Below, in pieces: positions 6,335-14,737 of a stretch of DNA of 51,211 bases. Source of the DNA: Dysgonomonas sp. HGC4 (GTDB lineage: Bacteria; Bacteroidota; Bacteroidia; Bacteroidales; Dysgonomonadaceae); contig NZ_CVRU01000026.1 in NCBI RefSeq assembly GCF_001261715.1, positions 1 through 51,211 on the forward strand, in the 5' to 3' direction. Each line of letters begins with the position of its first letter. The stretch's first letter is position 1. A program made the position numbers and the translations under genes. The notes under the pieces were generated by a model, which saw nothing but the letters and a program-made list of their open reading frames with translations, was not told where the DNA came from and did not search any database.

Positions 6335-8680
6335 TTAGAACTCTAATTTGTAACTGATGTTGGGTATAGATGTTGCTTGTCTGTGAGGTTCTATTTCTCC
6401 CGTTTTCAGATTGTACTGGTGTCCGAAATATTCTTTGAACCCTGTTGTATTAATCGATTTGATAGCAAACTCATGAGTCACCTTTTTCTTGTTCATTCTA
6501 AAGTTGATAGTTGCATTTGTTACAAACATGGGTGAAAACTGTTTCGAATAAGCTCTGGTTTCGTCATACTGAGTTTCTTTATCGGGGCGATTTAATGTAG
6601 CTTTGACATCAACAGGGGAATAACGTTCTCCGCCTTGTAACGTAAATTTCAGATTAGCTCCAAATGTGTTTTGTTCGTTATGCCCCATAGTCCACTCTTT
6701 ACCCACTAAGACATTGAAAGCAAAGTTGCGATTAAATTTGGTATTATACCAAACTCCGTCTCCGCCTCGGTATTTAGAATTGAATACCGATCCTGTTACC
6801 ATATAATAGAGTCCTTTATCCAAATATCTCTCAAGAGTAATGTCAATACCATAATTACGTCCTTTTCCTTTGTTTACAAGAGCGTCTTCTACATAAAATG
6901 TACTGCGATTAAGTACCGAGAAAGAGCTGTCTGCCATTACGGGAACATCGTATAAGTATTGAAAATAGGGTTCAATCTTAAGGTTCACATTTTCTGATAT
7001 ATTGTAATTGAAAGTAAGCATAAGATGGTGAGCTTTTGTAAAGTCAAGATCTTTATTGATAGGTTTACCTTCCGAGCCTGCTGTTTTTACGTAAAATACA
7101 TCCATTTTTTCCATACGGCTATGTAAACCATAGGCTAATGCAAATGAAGTTTTAGTACTTGTTTGCCATTTTATACCCAGACGAGGTTCTATAGTAAAAT
7201 GATTATTTAAAGTAAGTAATTGACCATTTACTCCCAGATTTAAAGTAACCTTATCGTTAAGTCCTATCGAAGAACTGGTATAGCCCGAAATCAGATTCGT
7301 ATTTCCGTCTCCCTGAGAAATAGTTTCAAGGGGTTGATTTCTGTAAGGAGCAAGAGCGAGATCCATATTATAATACATCTTAGTGAATGTAAAACCTGTT
7401 TTATTGGTATGTTTAGAACTGAATTTACAATTCAAATAAGTCGAAAAAATAAGATTGGTATAACGGTTCTTTAAAGCTAAATTTGGTGTTGAGTTGAGCT
7501 CTCTGTCGTACACATCTTCATCAGCATCGTTACTCGAATAAGTTGTAGCCAATGTTGTTTTTAATTGTGCATTGTTGTTGAAAAAATAACGGTGGGTTAC
7601 CCCCGCAGCAAGCATATACTGTTTGGCTCTAGCTTTTTTGTTGTCATCGATAAATTCCCATTTGTCAGGATTCTTCTCAAGATCGTCCGAGTATTTGTCT
7701 ATTAATCCAGTTCCCCATACCGAGAATGTACCTGCTTTCTTTGTAGGAAAGTTCATCTTGAAATTCAAATCTTGATAATCTAAATTACCCGCCAGTTTTA
7801 ATAAACTTGTTGTGGAATAACGATAATTGAATATATAAGACGAGTTATTCTTTTTACTGATAGGACCTTCTGATGCTGCATCGATACCTAATATACCTAT
7901 CTGAAATGTGTTTTCTCTTTTTTGATTGTTACCATTTCGCAGTTTCATATCAAATACGCCCGATACTGCGTTGCCGTATTCGGCAGGAAAAGCTCCTGTG
8001 AAAAAGTCCGAATTACCCAGAACGTTACTACTTAATGATGATAATATGCCTCCTCCTAAGGTCGAAATATCTGCAAAGTGGTTGGGGTTTGGTATTTCTA
8101 CATCCTCTAGTTTCCATTGCAATAGATGAGGAGCATTACCATGTATGGATATTCCATTGTTGGATACACTCGATACAACTCCCGCAAAAGAACTTACTAA
8201 ACGTGCAGGGTCATCCATTCCTCCTGCAAATCGGCTGGCTTCCTCCACGCTAAGCATACGCGCTCCTGTTGTAGCCATATTGTTTAGAGGTGCATTTTTA
8301 TTTGTTTGTACATGAACAACTACTTCTCCCAGCTCATTTATATTCTCGGTTAAAGGTATTTCTAAATAGATCTCTTTGGCTGAGGTTACCAGTATCTCAC
8401 GGAAAATATTCGATTCGTATCCTACTGATGTTGCCTGTAAATTATGCCTTCCTAAAGGAACATTCTTTAATACGAACTCTCCATTATCGTCTGTTGTTAC
8501 ACCTATTTCTGGCAAATCTAAAAGACCAATAGAGACATACGACAAAGGTGCTGATGAATTTTTATCAATAACAATACCTCTGATAGTTTGAGTAAGTTGA
8601 TTACTCCCTTTTTGGGCAAATACTCCTATTGAAGTAAGAAGTAAGCCTAGTATAATTATTAGTTTTGTATTATAATACAT
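6335..8680 (-). CDS. TonB-dependent outer-membrane receptor
   Basis: A 781-residue receptor with a signal peptide (about 1-22, ending VFAQ) and a CarboxypepD_reg-like domain at about 33-110, including the pattern G..T.DNGEF.L. A plug region follows at about 140-245, with SIHGNAPHLLQWKLEDVEIPN and FFTGAFPAEYGNAVSGVFD. The rest is a beta-barrel ending in an aromatic residue (YKLEF), as outer-membrane barrels do. There is no SusD partner, so it is not a Sus-type glycan importer. It may import a chelate, cofactor or small peptide; the substrate cannot be read from sequence. Its location directly before a kinase pair and LytTR regulator suggests the receptor and sensor share a ligand or a regulon. 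Confidence 0.92.
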   Translation of the reverse strand: MYYNTKLIIILGLLLTSIGVFAQKGSNQLTQTIRGIVIDKNSSAPLSYVSIGLLDLPEIGVTTDDNGEFVLKNVPLGRHNLQATSVGYESNIFREILVTSAKEIYLEIPLTENINELGEVVVHVQTNKNAPLNNMATTGARMLSVEEASRFAGGMDDPARLVSSFAGVVSSVSNNGISIHGNAPHLLQWKLEDVEIPNPNHFADISTLGGGILSSLSSNVLGNSDFFTGAFPAEYGNAVSGVFDMKLRNGNNQKRENTFQIGILGIDAASEGPISKKNNSSYIFNYRYSTTSLLKLAGNLDYQDLNFKMNFPTKKAGTFSVWGTGLIDKYSDDLEKNPDKWEFIDDNKKARAKQYMLAAGVTHRYFFNNNAQLKTTLATTYSSNDADEDVYDRELNSTPNLALKNRYTNLIFSTYLNCKFSSKHTNKTGFTFTKMYYNMDLALAPYRNQPLETISQGDGNTNLISGYTSSSIGLNDKVTLNLGVNGQLLTLNNHFTIEPRLGIKWQTSTKTSFALAYGLHSRMEKMDVFYVKTAGSEGKPINKDLDFTKAHHLMLTFNYNISENVNLKIEPYFQYLYDVPVMADSSFSVLNRSTFYVEDALVNKGKGRNYGIDITLERYLDKGLYYMVTGSVFNSKYRGGDGVWYNTKFNRNFAFNVLVGKEWTMGHNEQNTFGANLKFTLQGGERYSPVDVKATLNRPDKETQYDETRAYSKQFSPMFVTNATINFRMNKKKVTHEFAIKSINTTGFKEYFGHQYNLKTGEIEPHRQATSIPNISYKLEF

Positions 8681-8715
8681 AATATCTTGTTTTTTGAGAT
8701 TTTGATCTCATGTTT

Positions 8716-8907
8716 TTATTTATTGTCTTTTTTGTTTTTGATGAAGCTCATCATTTTATATACTGTTTCGAAAGCTGCACCTACTCCTTTTGAATCGGAT
8801 AAGTGGTTACTTACCACCTCCTCAAAAGCATCTAGAACTTTTCTGCAATCATCTTCATCAATACCCGATTTCTCTGAAACCTTTAAAACTACCTCTGCTT
8901 TATTCAT
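8716..8907 (-). CDS. Mini HU-like protein lacking the beta-arm
   Basis: A 63-residue protein whose first ~42 residues match the N-terminal helical dimerisation part of HU/IHF proteins. It starts MNKAEVVLKVSEKSG and continues with DCRKVLDAFEEVV. Full HU is about 90 residues and follows this part with a glycine-rich beta-sheet and DNA-binding arm. Here the glycine region is shortened to KGVGAAFETVYKMM and a lysine-rich tail follows. The sequence shows no frameshift and the stop is clean. It is the first gene after the promoter of the receptor/kinase cluster, 35 bp before the receptor. It might still dimerise with full-length HU and modulate it, which is inference. The small size and lack of the arm make function uncertain. 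Confidence 0.7.
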   Translation of the reverse strand: MNKAEVVLKVSEKSGIDEDDCRKVLDAFEEVVSNHLSDSKGVGAAFETVYKMMSFIKNKKDNK

Positions 8908-8939
8908 CTTGTTATCTTGTTTTATTTTTAATTATGATA

Positions 8940-9023
8940 CGAAAGTAGGGTTTGAGCTAAAGGGATATTTAAAGAATATACAGAGTCCTCTTTTTTGTAT
9001 ACGTAATATGGTTTTCTGTATAC
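8940..9023 (-). promoter_or_regulatory. Cluster promoter with three 21-bp phased boxes
   Basis: On the minus strand TACTTTCG (8940-8947) is a near match to the -7 consensus TAnnTTTG, with TTTA about 20 nt upstream at the -33 position. Directly behind are three related hexamers on the plus strand: ATATAC (8976-8981), GTATAC (8997-9002) and GTATAC (9018-9023). Their centres are exactly 21 bp apart, putting all three on the same helix face. The two outer boxes also share T-rich left flanks. Two-turn spacing is characteristic of LytTR direct-repeat sites, and the cluster encodes a LytTR regulator. Binding as an activator upstream of -33 would fit. The rest of the 306-bp divergent gap to 9213 shows nothing else. 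Confidence 0.55.
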
Positions 9024-9213
9024 ATAGATATTTTGGTAGGCACGAAATCTCTGCTTAGAATGTAGTATATTCGCTTTCTTTCTGAGGAATATCAGACCTG
9101 TCTAATGTTTTAGAGTAGGGGTGAATTTATGTGTTTACCGACTATGAGTACACATATCACTCTGTTTCCTCAAATAAGAAAATACCATTAAATACTTTCA
9201 TCTACCTGAAATT

Positions 9214-9735
9214 ATGATTGTTGAAAAAGCGACACAAGAAGACATAAACGAACTAGAAGCTCTCTATAATAACTTGAATGATTATTTAGAAGCGAATGTT
9301 AATTATTCGGGATGGATCAAAGGCGTTTATCCCATTCGAGAAACTGCTATAAAAGGAATTGAAGGCGATAATCTATTTGTGTTGAGAATAGATAATACGA
9401 TTGCAGGAAGCATTATTTTAAATAATGAGCCCGAAAAGGCATACGATGAAGTAGAGTGGGGTGTTGATGCTGATTATAAGGAGATTTTTGTTATACATAC
9501 CCTTGTAGTGAGTCCACAGTATATGCAGCAAGGTGTAGGTTGTGAGTTGATGACCTTTGCACATGAATATGCTCTCAAACAGAATATGAAATCAATACGT
9601 CTTGATGTCTCTATACACAATATGCCTGCTATTGCCTTGTATGAAAAACTGGGATATAAATATATGGGAACTGTTGATCTTGGCTTGAATTATGCTCATC
9701 TCAAATGGTTTAAGCTGTATGAGCTGCTTTTGTAA
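9214..9735 (+). CDS. GNAT family N-acetyltransferase
   Basis: A 173-residue protein covering a single GNAT fold, which transfers acetyl from acetyl-CoA to an amine. The acetyl-CoA binding stretch is clear around 103-121: IHTLVVSPQYMQQGVGCELM, the V-x-P-x-x-x-x-x-G-x-G signature. A later helix/strand has RLDVSIHNMPAIALYEKLGY, the usual C-terminal motif in which the Tyr acts as general acid. The N terminus IVEKATQEDI is also typical. No signal peptide is present. It is the first plus-strand gene after the divergent region and is separated by 100 bp from the regulator that follows. The substrate cannot be predicted. Confidence 0.92.
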   Translation: MIVEKATQEDINELEALYNNLNDYLEANVNYSGWIKGVYPIRETAIKGIEGDNLFVLRIDNTIAGSIILNNEPEKAYDEVEWGVDADYKEIFVIHTLVVSPQYMQQGVGCELMTFAHEYALKQNMKSIRLDVSIHNMPAIALYEKLGYKYMGTVDLGLNYAHLKWFKLYELLL

Positions 9736-9835
9736 GAAAGTGTATTTGACAATAAGATGACTTCTTTTAATATAAAAAATATTGATAGAAAGCCGATTCT
9801 ATATATCTTCGCTTTGTATCTTTAAATTACCCTGA

Positions 9836-11455
9836 ATGAGAAAAAACATACTACTTGCATTTTTTTTATTACTGAATATCTGTGGATTTGCTTCTAACGA
9901 AATAGATTCTTTATTAAAAGTGCTGGACGCTACGATAAAGGAACGTCCTAGGTATGAGCAAAAAAGAGAACTTCGCATAGACAGTCTAAACATAGAATTA
10001 AAGAAGATAACAAACCTTGATGAGCGTTTTAACCTGTATCAGAAACTTCTGAGAGAGTACCGTAACTACAATATGGATTCTGCTTTATGGATAGCTAATG
10101 AGAGGCTGGAGATTGCTCAGAAATTAAATAAAACGGAATACATTTCTACTGCTAATATGAATATTGCAGAGATATTGGGTATAATGGGAATGTATAAAGA
10201 ATCGCTCGATATAATAGATCAAGTAGATAGTCAGAAGTTAGACGATAAGCAGAGGGCATATTATTTTCACCTCTATCATTCGATATATACGTTAATGTTC
10301 GAAAATTCGTTTTCGCAAAAAGAAAAAACGCACTACGAGAATCTACTTAGCCAGTATAAAGACTCACTTTTGTTAGTTAATGATCCGCAATCATTAGGGT
10401 ACGCCCTTGTCTGGAACGGAAAGTTGGTGGAAAAAGGCAAGTATGATGAAGCTCTGGCGTTGATGAGAGAGTGTTTTCAGAAATATGGAGAAGATCAATC
10501 GCTAGTAGGAACGGTAGCATATGGTTTGTCGGATGTTTATAGAAGAATAGGAGATCATGAACAGGAAAAAAAATATCTGATAATCTCCGCAATTGGAGAT
10601 CAACGAAAGGCTGTAAAAGGATATATTGCATTGCGTAAACTGGCAATTCTACTCTATCAAGAGGGCGATCTGGATAGAGCATATACTTACATAAAGTGTG
10701 CTATGGAAGATGCTATTTTCTGTAAAGCACGCTTTCGGACTCTTGAAATTTCACAAACACTGCCTATTATTGCTGCTGCCTATGATAAGAAAGTGAAGCA
10801 AGAAAAGGAGAATCTCATAAAATATCTGTTTCTAATCTCTATACTCTCTGTTGTTCTGGTGATTAGCTTGTTTTATATTTACAAGCAATTGAAGAAGCTT
10901 TCCGCAGCCCGAAAGTCAATAAATAAGATGTATGAAGATGTAAAGCGCATGAATGGAGATTTGAATGATCTAAATAAAAAGCTATCCGAATCTAATTTAG
11001 TGAAAGAAGAATACATCGGCTCGGTATTTAATCTTTGCTCAACGTACATCGACAAGATGGAAGCGTATAGAATAGACATCAATCGCAAATTAAAATCGGG
11101 ACAAATAGCCGAGGCTACCAAGATGACAAATTCTACGTCGCTTGTTTCCGACGAGCTGAAAGAGTTCTTCCGCAATTTTGATGCAATATTCTTAAATATA
11201 TATCCCAATTTCGTAGAAGAATTTAATTCGTTGTTGTTAGAGAACGAACAGATAGTACCTAAGGCAGGTGACATTTTAACTCCCGAACTTAGGGTTTTTG
11301 CACTCGTTCGACTTGGTATAACAGATAGTAGTAAGATTGCAAGTTTCTTACACTACTCTCCTCAAACGGTATACAATTATCGACTTAAAGTACACAATAA
11401 ACTCGTAGTCTCGAAGGACGAATTTGCAGTCGCAATTCAGCAAATAGGCAAATAA
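9836..11455 (+). CDS. DUF6377-type membrane regulator with TPRs and HTH
   Basis: A 539-residue protein with a signal-like hydrophobic start (about 4-20, LLAFFLLLNICGFAS). Helical, TPR-like repeats fill about 60-310, followed by one membrane segment near 327-348 (YLFLISILSVVLVISLFYIY). A coiled coil (about 350-390) comes next. The C-terminal cytoplasmic part ends with a LuxR-like helix-turn-helix at about 485-535: TPELRVFALVRLGITDSSKI followed by SPQTVYNYRLKVHNK. This arrangement matches the DUF6377 proteins that sit beside SusC/SusD genes in Bacteroidetes. It probably senses a periplasmic cue and controls the Sus locus starting at 11747. A strong terminator follows, so it is transcribed separately from SusC. 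The family assignment is from architecture. Confidence 0.82.
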   Translation: MRKNILLAFFLLLNICGFASNEIDSLLKVLDATIKERPRYEQKRELRIDSLNIELKKITNLDERFNLYQKLLREYRNYNMDSALWIANERLEIAQKLNKTEYISTANMNIAEILGIMGMYKESLDIIDQVDSQKLDDKQRAYYFHLYHSIYTLMFENSFSQKEKTHYENLLSQYKDSLLLVNDPQSLGYALVWNGKLVEKGKYDEALALMRECFQKYGEDQSLVGTVAYGLSDVYRRIGDHEQEKKYLIISAIGDQRKAVKGYIALRKLAILLYQEGDLDRAYTYIKCAMEDAIFCKARFRTLEISQTLPIIAAAYDKKVKQEKENLIKYLFLISILSVVLVISLFYIYKQLKKLSAARKSINKMYEDVKRMNGDLNDLNKKLSESNLVKEEYIGSVFNLCSTYIDKMEAYRIDINRKLKSGQIAEATKMTNSTSLVSDELKEFFRNFDAIFLNIYPNFVEEFNSLLLENEQIVPKAGDILTPELRVFALVRLGITDSSKIASFLHYSPQTVYNYRLKVHNKLVVSKDEFAVAIQQIGK

Positions 11456-11518
11456 TACCTGAAAATATTATACCTATACACTAAATACAATCTACTTTGT
11501 TTTGTTTTAACTAATTAG

Positions 11519-11552
11519 GCAATCATCTATATTATAGGTGATTGCTTTTTTT
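11519..11552 (+). terminator. Rho-independent terminator
   Basis: GCAATCATCT and AGGTGATTGC form a 10-bp stem with one G-T pair, directly followed by seven T residues. It closes the DUF6377 regulator transcript 64 bp after its stop codon and insulates it from the downstream SusC gene. Confidence 0.85.
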
Positions 11553-11614
11553 ATTTGAGGTATTCCGTTTACTTATAGCTTCTACTATGCTATACAAAGC
11601 GATAAAAGGTATAA

Positions 11615-11643
11615 TAGATTTGTGTTTCGTTAACTCACAAATC
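11615..11643 (+). promoter_or_regulatory. Putative SusC promoter with overlapping inverted repeat
   Basis: TAGATTTG at 11615-11622 fits the -7 consensus, about 125 nt before the SusC start. No convincing -33 TTTG is present, which suits a promoter that needs an activator. A perfect inverted repeat, GATTTGTG (11617-11624) and CACAAATC (11636-11643) with an 11-nt centre, overlaps the -7 box and could be an operator or a hairpin at the start of the leader. The DUF6377 regulator is the natural candidate to act here. Confidence 0.4.
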
Positions 11644-11746
11644 TTAAAAGCACTAATTCGTTATACCAAGAGGATCTAATTGCCAGTTCGAAGATTTAAG
11701 AGAAGCCGAGAGAAAATCTAATAACCAGAAATATGTTAATCTAACC

Positions 11747-14719
11747 ATGATGAAAGAAAAGTCGATTAAAAACAAAAGAAGAAGAACAAGGGAGATGTTC
11801 TTGCTCTTGTTAGTAGGAATATTTACATTCTCTACTTCCTTAGCTCAAAATTCGGGAGCCATTCAGGTCTCTGGAACTGTAACAGATAATAAATCTGGCG
11901 AAACAGTAATCGGAGCAAGTGTGAAAGTGAAAGACAGTTCTACAGGAACTATAACTGATTACGATGGAAACTTTAAGCTGGATGCGCCTGCAAATGCAAC
12001 TTTAGTAGTTTCATTTTTAGGATATAAAACAAAAGAAGTAGCCGTTGGTAATAAAACGAAACTCTCAATAATTCTGGATGAAGACTCAGAGTTGTTAAGT
12101 GAAGTTGTTGTTATTGGTTACGGACAAGTAAGAAAAGGCGATGCTACGGGTGCATTAACTTCTATAAAGCCCGATGAGCTGAACAAAGGACTTCAAATAA
12201 CGGCACAAGATGCGTTAATCGGTAGGGTTGCCGGTGTAAATATTGTTCCGGGCGATGGAGCTCCGGGTAGTGGCGGAACTATACGTATTCGTATGGGAGC
12301 ATCCTTATCTGCAGACAACGATCCTTTGATTGTAATTGATGGAGTTCCGGTAAGTAATACCTCTATCAGTTTTATTAACCCTAACGATATAGAAACCTTT
12401 ACGGTACTAAAAGATGCTTCGGCTACTGCAATATACGGGTCTCGTGCTTCTAATGGGGTAATTATCATTACAACTAAAAAAGGAAGCCTTGGGGGAAGTT
12501 CTAAACCTCAGATTAATTATAGCTCAAATTTCACGGTAAGTAAAATACCGAGTTATTATGAAGTTTTGTCTGCCGACGAATACCGCGAAATATACAAGAG
12601 CGGACAAATTAGCGCACCCTCTGATTTTAAATTAGGAGCTGCATCAACAGATTGGCAGAAAGAAATTTACAGAACAGCATTTGGTAATGAACATAATCTT
12701 TCTGTAACAGGTACTGCAAAACAAGTTCCATACCGTGTATCAGTAGGATACCTGAGTCAAGATGGAGTATTGCATGCAAATAATTATAAACGTTTTAACG
12801 GTGGATTTGGCTTATCTCCAAAATTCTTCAATAAACATCTATCTGTGGATATCAATGTTAAAGGAAGTATGGAGCGCAGCCATCCGGTATCAACGGGTGC
12901 AATCGGTAGTGCAATTTCATTTGACCCAACCCGTCCCGTACATGAAAATTATGCGGGTAACGTAGGTCTCGGCTATTATATGTGGATGGACGATGCCGGA
13001 AAACCCAAAAATCTGGCTGCAACTAATCCTGTATCAGAACTTGAGCTAACCAGTAAACTAAATACCATAAACCGTTCTCTTGGTAATATGGCTATTGATT
13101 ACAAAATTCACGGCTTTGAAGATCTTCATCTGAATGTGAATTTAGGATATGATATACGCCGAAATAAAGAAGAAGAAACAATTCCCGATCTAGCCCCTTC
13201 TATGTACACGTCAAACAGAAGTGACGGAAGAGGTAAGTTTCATTTAGAAGATAACAAAAACACTAACTATATACTTTCTACCTATGCCAACTATGTTAAG
13301 GATATAAATCCGAAACATAATATTAGCGCGATGGCAGGTTACGAATGGCAACGATTTTGGTATAGTACCAATCCTAGAGATGTCGTGAAAGATGTGGTTG
13401 ATACTTCGCTTCCTGATGAGGATGTGTTATATCTACTTTCGTTCTTCGGCCGTTTTAACTATTCGTTCGATCAGAAGCTGCTTTTTACAGCAACATTGCG
13501 TGGAGATGCATCGTCTCGTTTCTCTCCCGATAACCGTTGGGGATATTTTCCCTCTCTAGCATTGGGGTATCGTTTGACCGAAGAGAAATTTATTCGTGAC
13601 ATCAAACCTCTATCGGATCTGAAACTTAGAGTAAGTTATGGACAAACCGGACAGCAGGATATTGGTGGATACCATCCTTACCTATCTCTTTATACCATAT
13701 CGTCGGATGCAGCTAAATATCCATTTGGAGATGAGTGGCTATATATGTACAGACCAAACGGATACGACCCGAATATAAAATGGGAAACAACAAGTACTTA
13801 TAATGCCGGTTTGGATTATGGATTCCTTAATAACCGTATCTATGGTAGTATAGATGTTTATAAGCGTTACACCAAAAATTTATTGAATAACATTTATGTT
13901 CCCGCAGGAAGCAACTTCACCAATAAATTGGAAACCAATATTGGAGATATGGAAGGGCAAGGGCTCGAGTTTGCTTTAAGTGGTATACCTATCAAAACGA
14001 AAGATTGGGAATGGACTATTAGTGGAAACTTTACTTATGGAAAATCGAAGATTACAAAACTGAATACGATTGATAGTGAAGACAGCTATGTGAAAACAGG
14101 AAGTGTAAGCAGAAACGATCTTCAAATCCATAAAATTGGCGAAACACCCAATACCTTCTTCTTACTTAAACAAGCGTATGGTGAAGACGGCAAACCTCTG
14201 GAAGGACAATATATTGCAAAAGATGGTTCTATAACAACTATTCAGAGTGATGATAATAAGTATGTGACGGGTAAGAGTTCGAGAACGCCTTATTACTATG
14301 GGCTTTCTACTCACTTGACTTACAAAAAATGGGATTTCGGTATCAACGGACATGGTAGCTTCGGAAATTATGTATTCAACTATCAACAAGCAAAACAATC
14401 GTTAATCGGTGTGTATGGTGATGGAATATCGAGTAACATATCTAAAGTGGCGTTAGAGAGAGGTTTTTCTAAAGAACAATATTTCTCAGATCATTTTCTT
14501 GAAAGTGGCGCATTCTTTAAGTTTGATAATATAACATTGGGTTATACATTCAATAAACTTTGGAACACATCAAGCTCTTTACGTATGGCTTTCAGTGCAC
14601 AAAACATAGCTATAATATCTAATTATTCAGGAGCAGATCCTGAGATATACAACGGTATTGATAACAATACATACCAACGTCCGAGAACTTATACTTTATC
14701 ATTAAACCTAAACTTTTAA
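11747..14719 (+). CDS. SusC/RagA-type TonB-dependent transporter
   Basis: A 990-residue outer-membrane transporter that works with the SusD lipoprotein encoded next. After a signal peptide (ending about residue 34, SLAQ) there is a CarboxypepD_reg domain at about 40-115 with VIGASVKVK and G.ITDYDGNF. The TonB-box-like EVVVIGYG is near 120. The plug follows, with DPLIVIDGVP and the SusC hallmark LKDASATAIYGSRASNGVI at about 222-240. The barrel ends in LSLNLNF. No STN domain is present, so it is not of the sigma/anti-sigma signalling type. A second ATG follows the first directly and either could be used. The neighbours are a phosphatase and a CotH kinase rather than glycoside hydrolases, so its cargo may be phosphorylated. 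Confidence 0.96.
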   Translation: MMKEKSIKNKRRRTREMFLLLLVGIFTFSTSLAQNSGAIQVSGTVTDNKSGETVIGASVKVKDSSTGTITDYDGNFKLDAPANATLVVSFLGYKTKEVAVGNKTKLSIILDEDSELLSEVVVIGYGQVRKGDATGALTSIKPDELNKGLQITAQDALIGRVAGVNIVPGDGAPGSGGTIRIRMGASLSADNDPLIVIDGVPVSNTSISFINPNDIETFTVLKDASATAIYGSRASNGVIIITTKKGSLGGSSKPQINYSSNFTVSKIPSYYEVLSADEYREIYKSGQISAPSDFKLGAASTDWQKEIYRTAFGNEHNLSVTGTAKQVPYRVSVGYLSQDGVLHANNYKRFNGGFGLSPKFFNKHLSVDINVKGSMERSHPVSTGAIGSAISFDPTRPVHENYAGNVGLGYYMWMDDAGKPKNLAATNPVSELELTSKLNTINRSLGNMAIDYKIHGFEDLHLNVNLGYDIRRNKEEETIPDLAPSMYTSNRSDGRGKFHLEDNKNTNYILSTYANYVKDINPKHNISAMAGYEWQRFWYSTNPRDVVKDVVDTSLPDEDVLYLLSFFGRFNYSFDQKLLFTATLRGDASSRFSPDNRWGYFPSLALGYRLTEEKFIRDIKPLSDLKLRVSYGQTGQQDIGGYHPYLSLYTISSDAAKYPFGDEWLYMYRPNGYDPNIKWETTSTYNAGLDYGFLNNRIYGSIDVYKRYTKNLLNNIYVPAGSNFTNKLETNIGDMEGQGLEFALSGIPIKTKDWEWTISGNFTYGKSKITKLNTIDSEDSYVKTGSVSRNDLQIHKIGETPNTFFLLKQAYGEDGKPLEGQYIAKDGSITTIQSDDNKYVTGKSSRTPYYYGLSTHLTYKKWDFGINGHGSFGNYVFNYQQAKQSLIGVYGDGISSNISKVALERGFSKEQYFSDHFLESGAFFKFDNITLGYTFNKLWNTSSSLRMAFSAQNIAIISNYSGADPEIYNGIDNNTYQRPRTYTLSLNLNF

Positions 14720-14737
14720 TAATCGGAGGAATCATTT

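Noticed and set aside
8697-8712. Short inverted repeat GAGAT/ATCTC between the mini-HU and receptor genes
   Set aside because: A 5-6 bp stem without a T-run on the minus strand is too weak to call a terminator.
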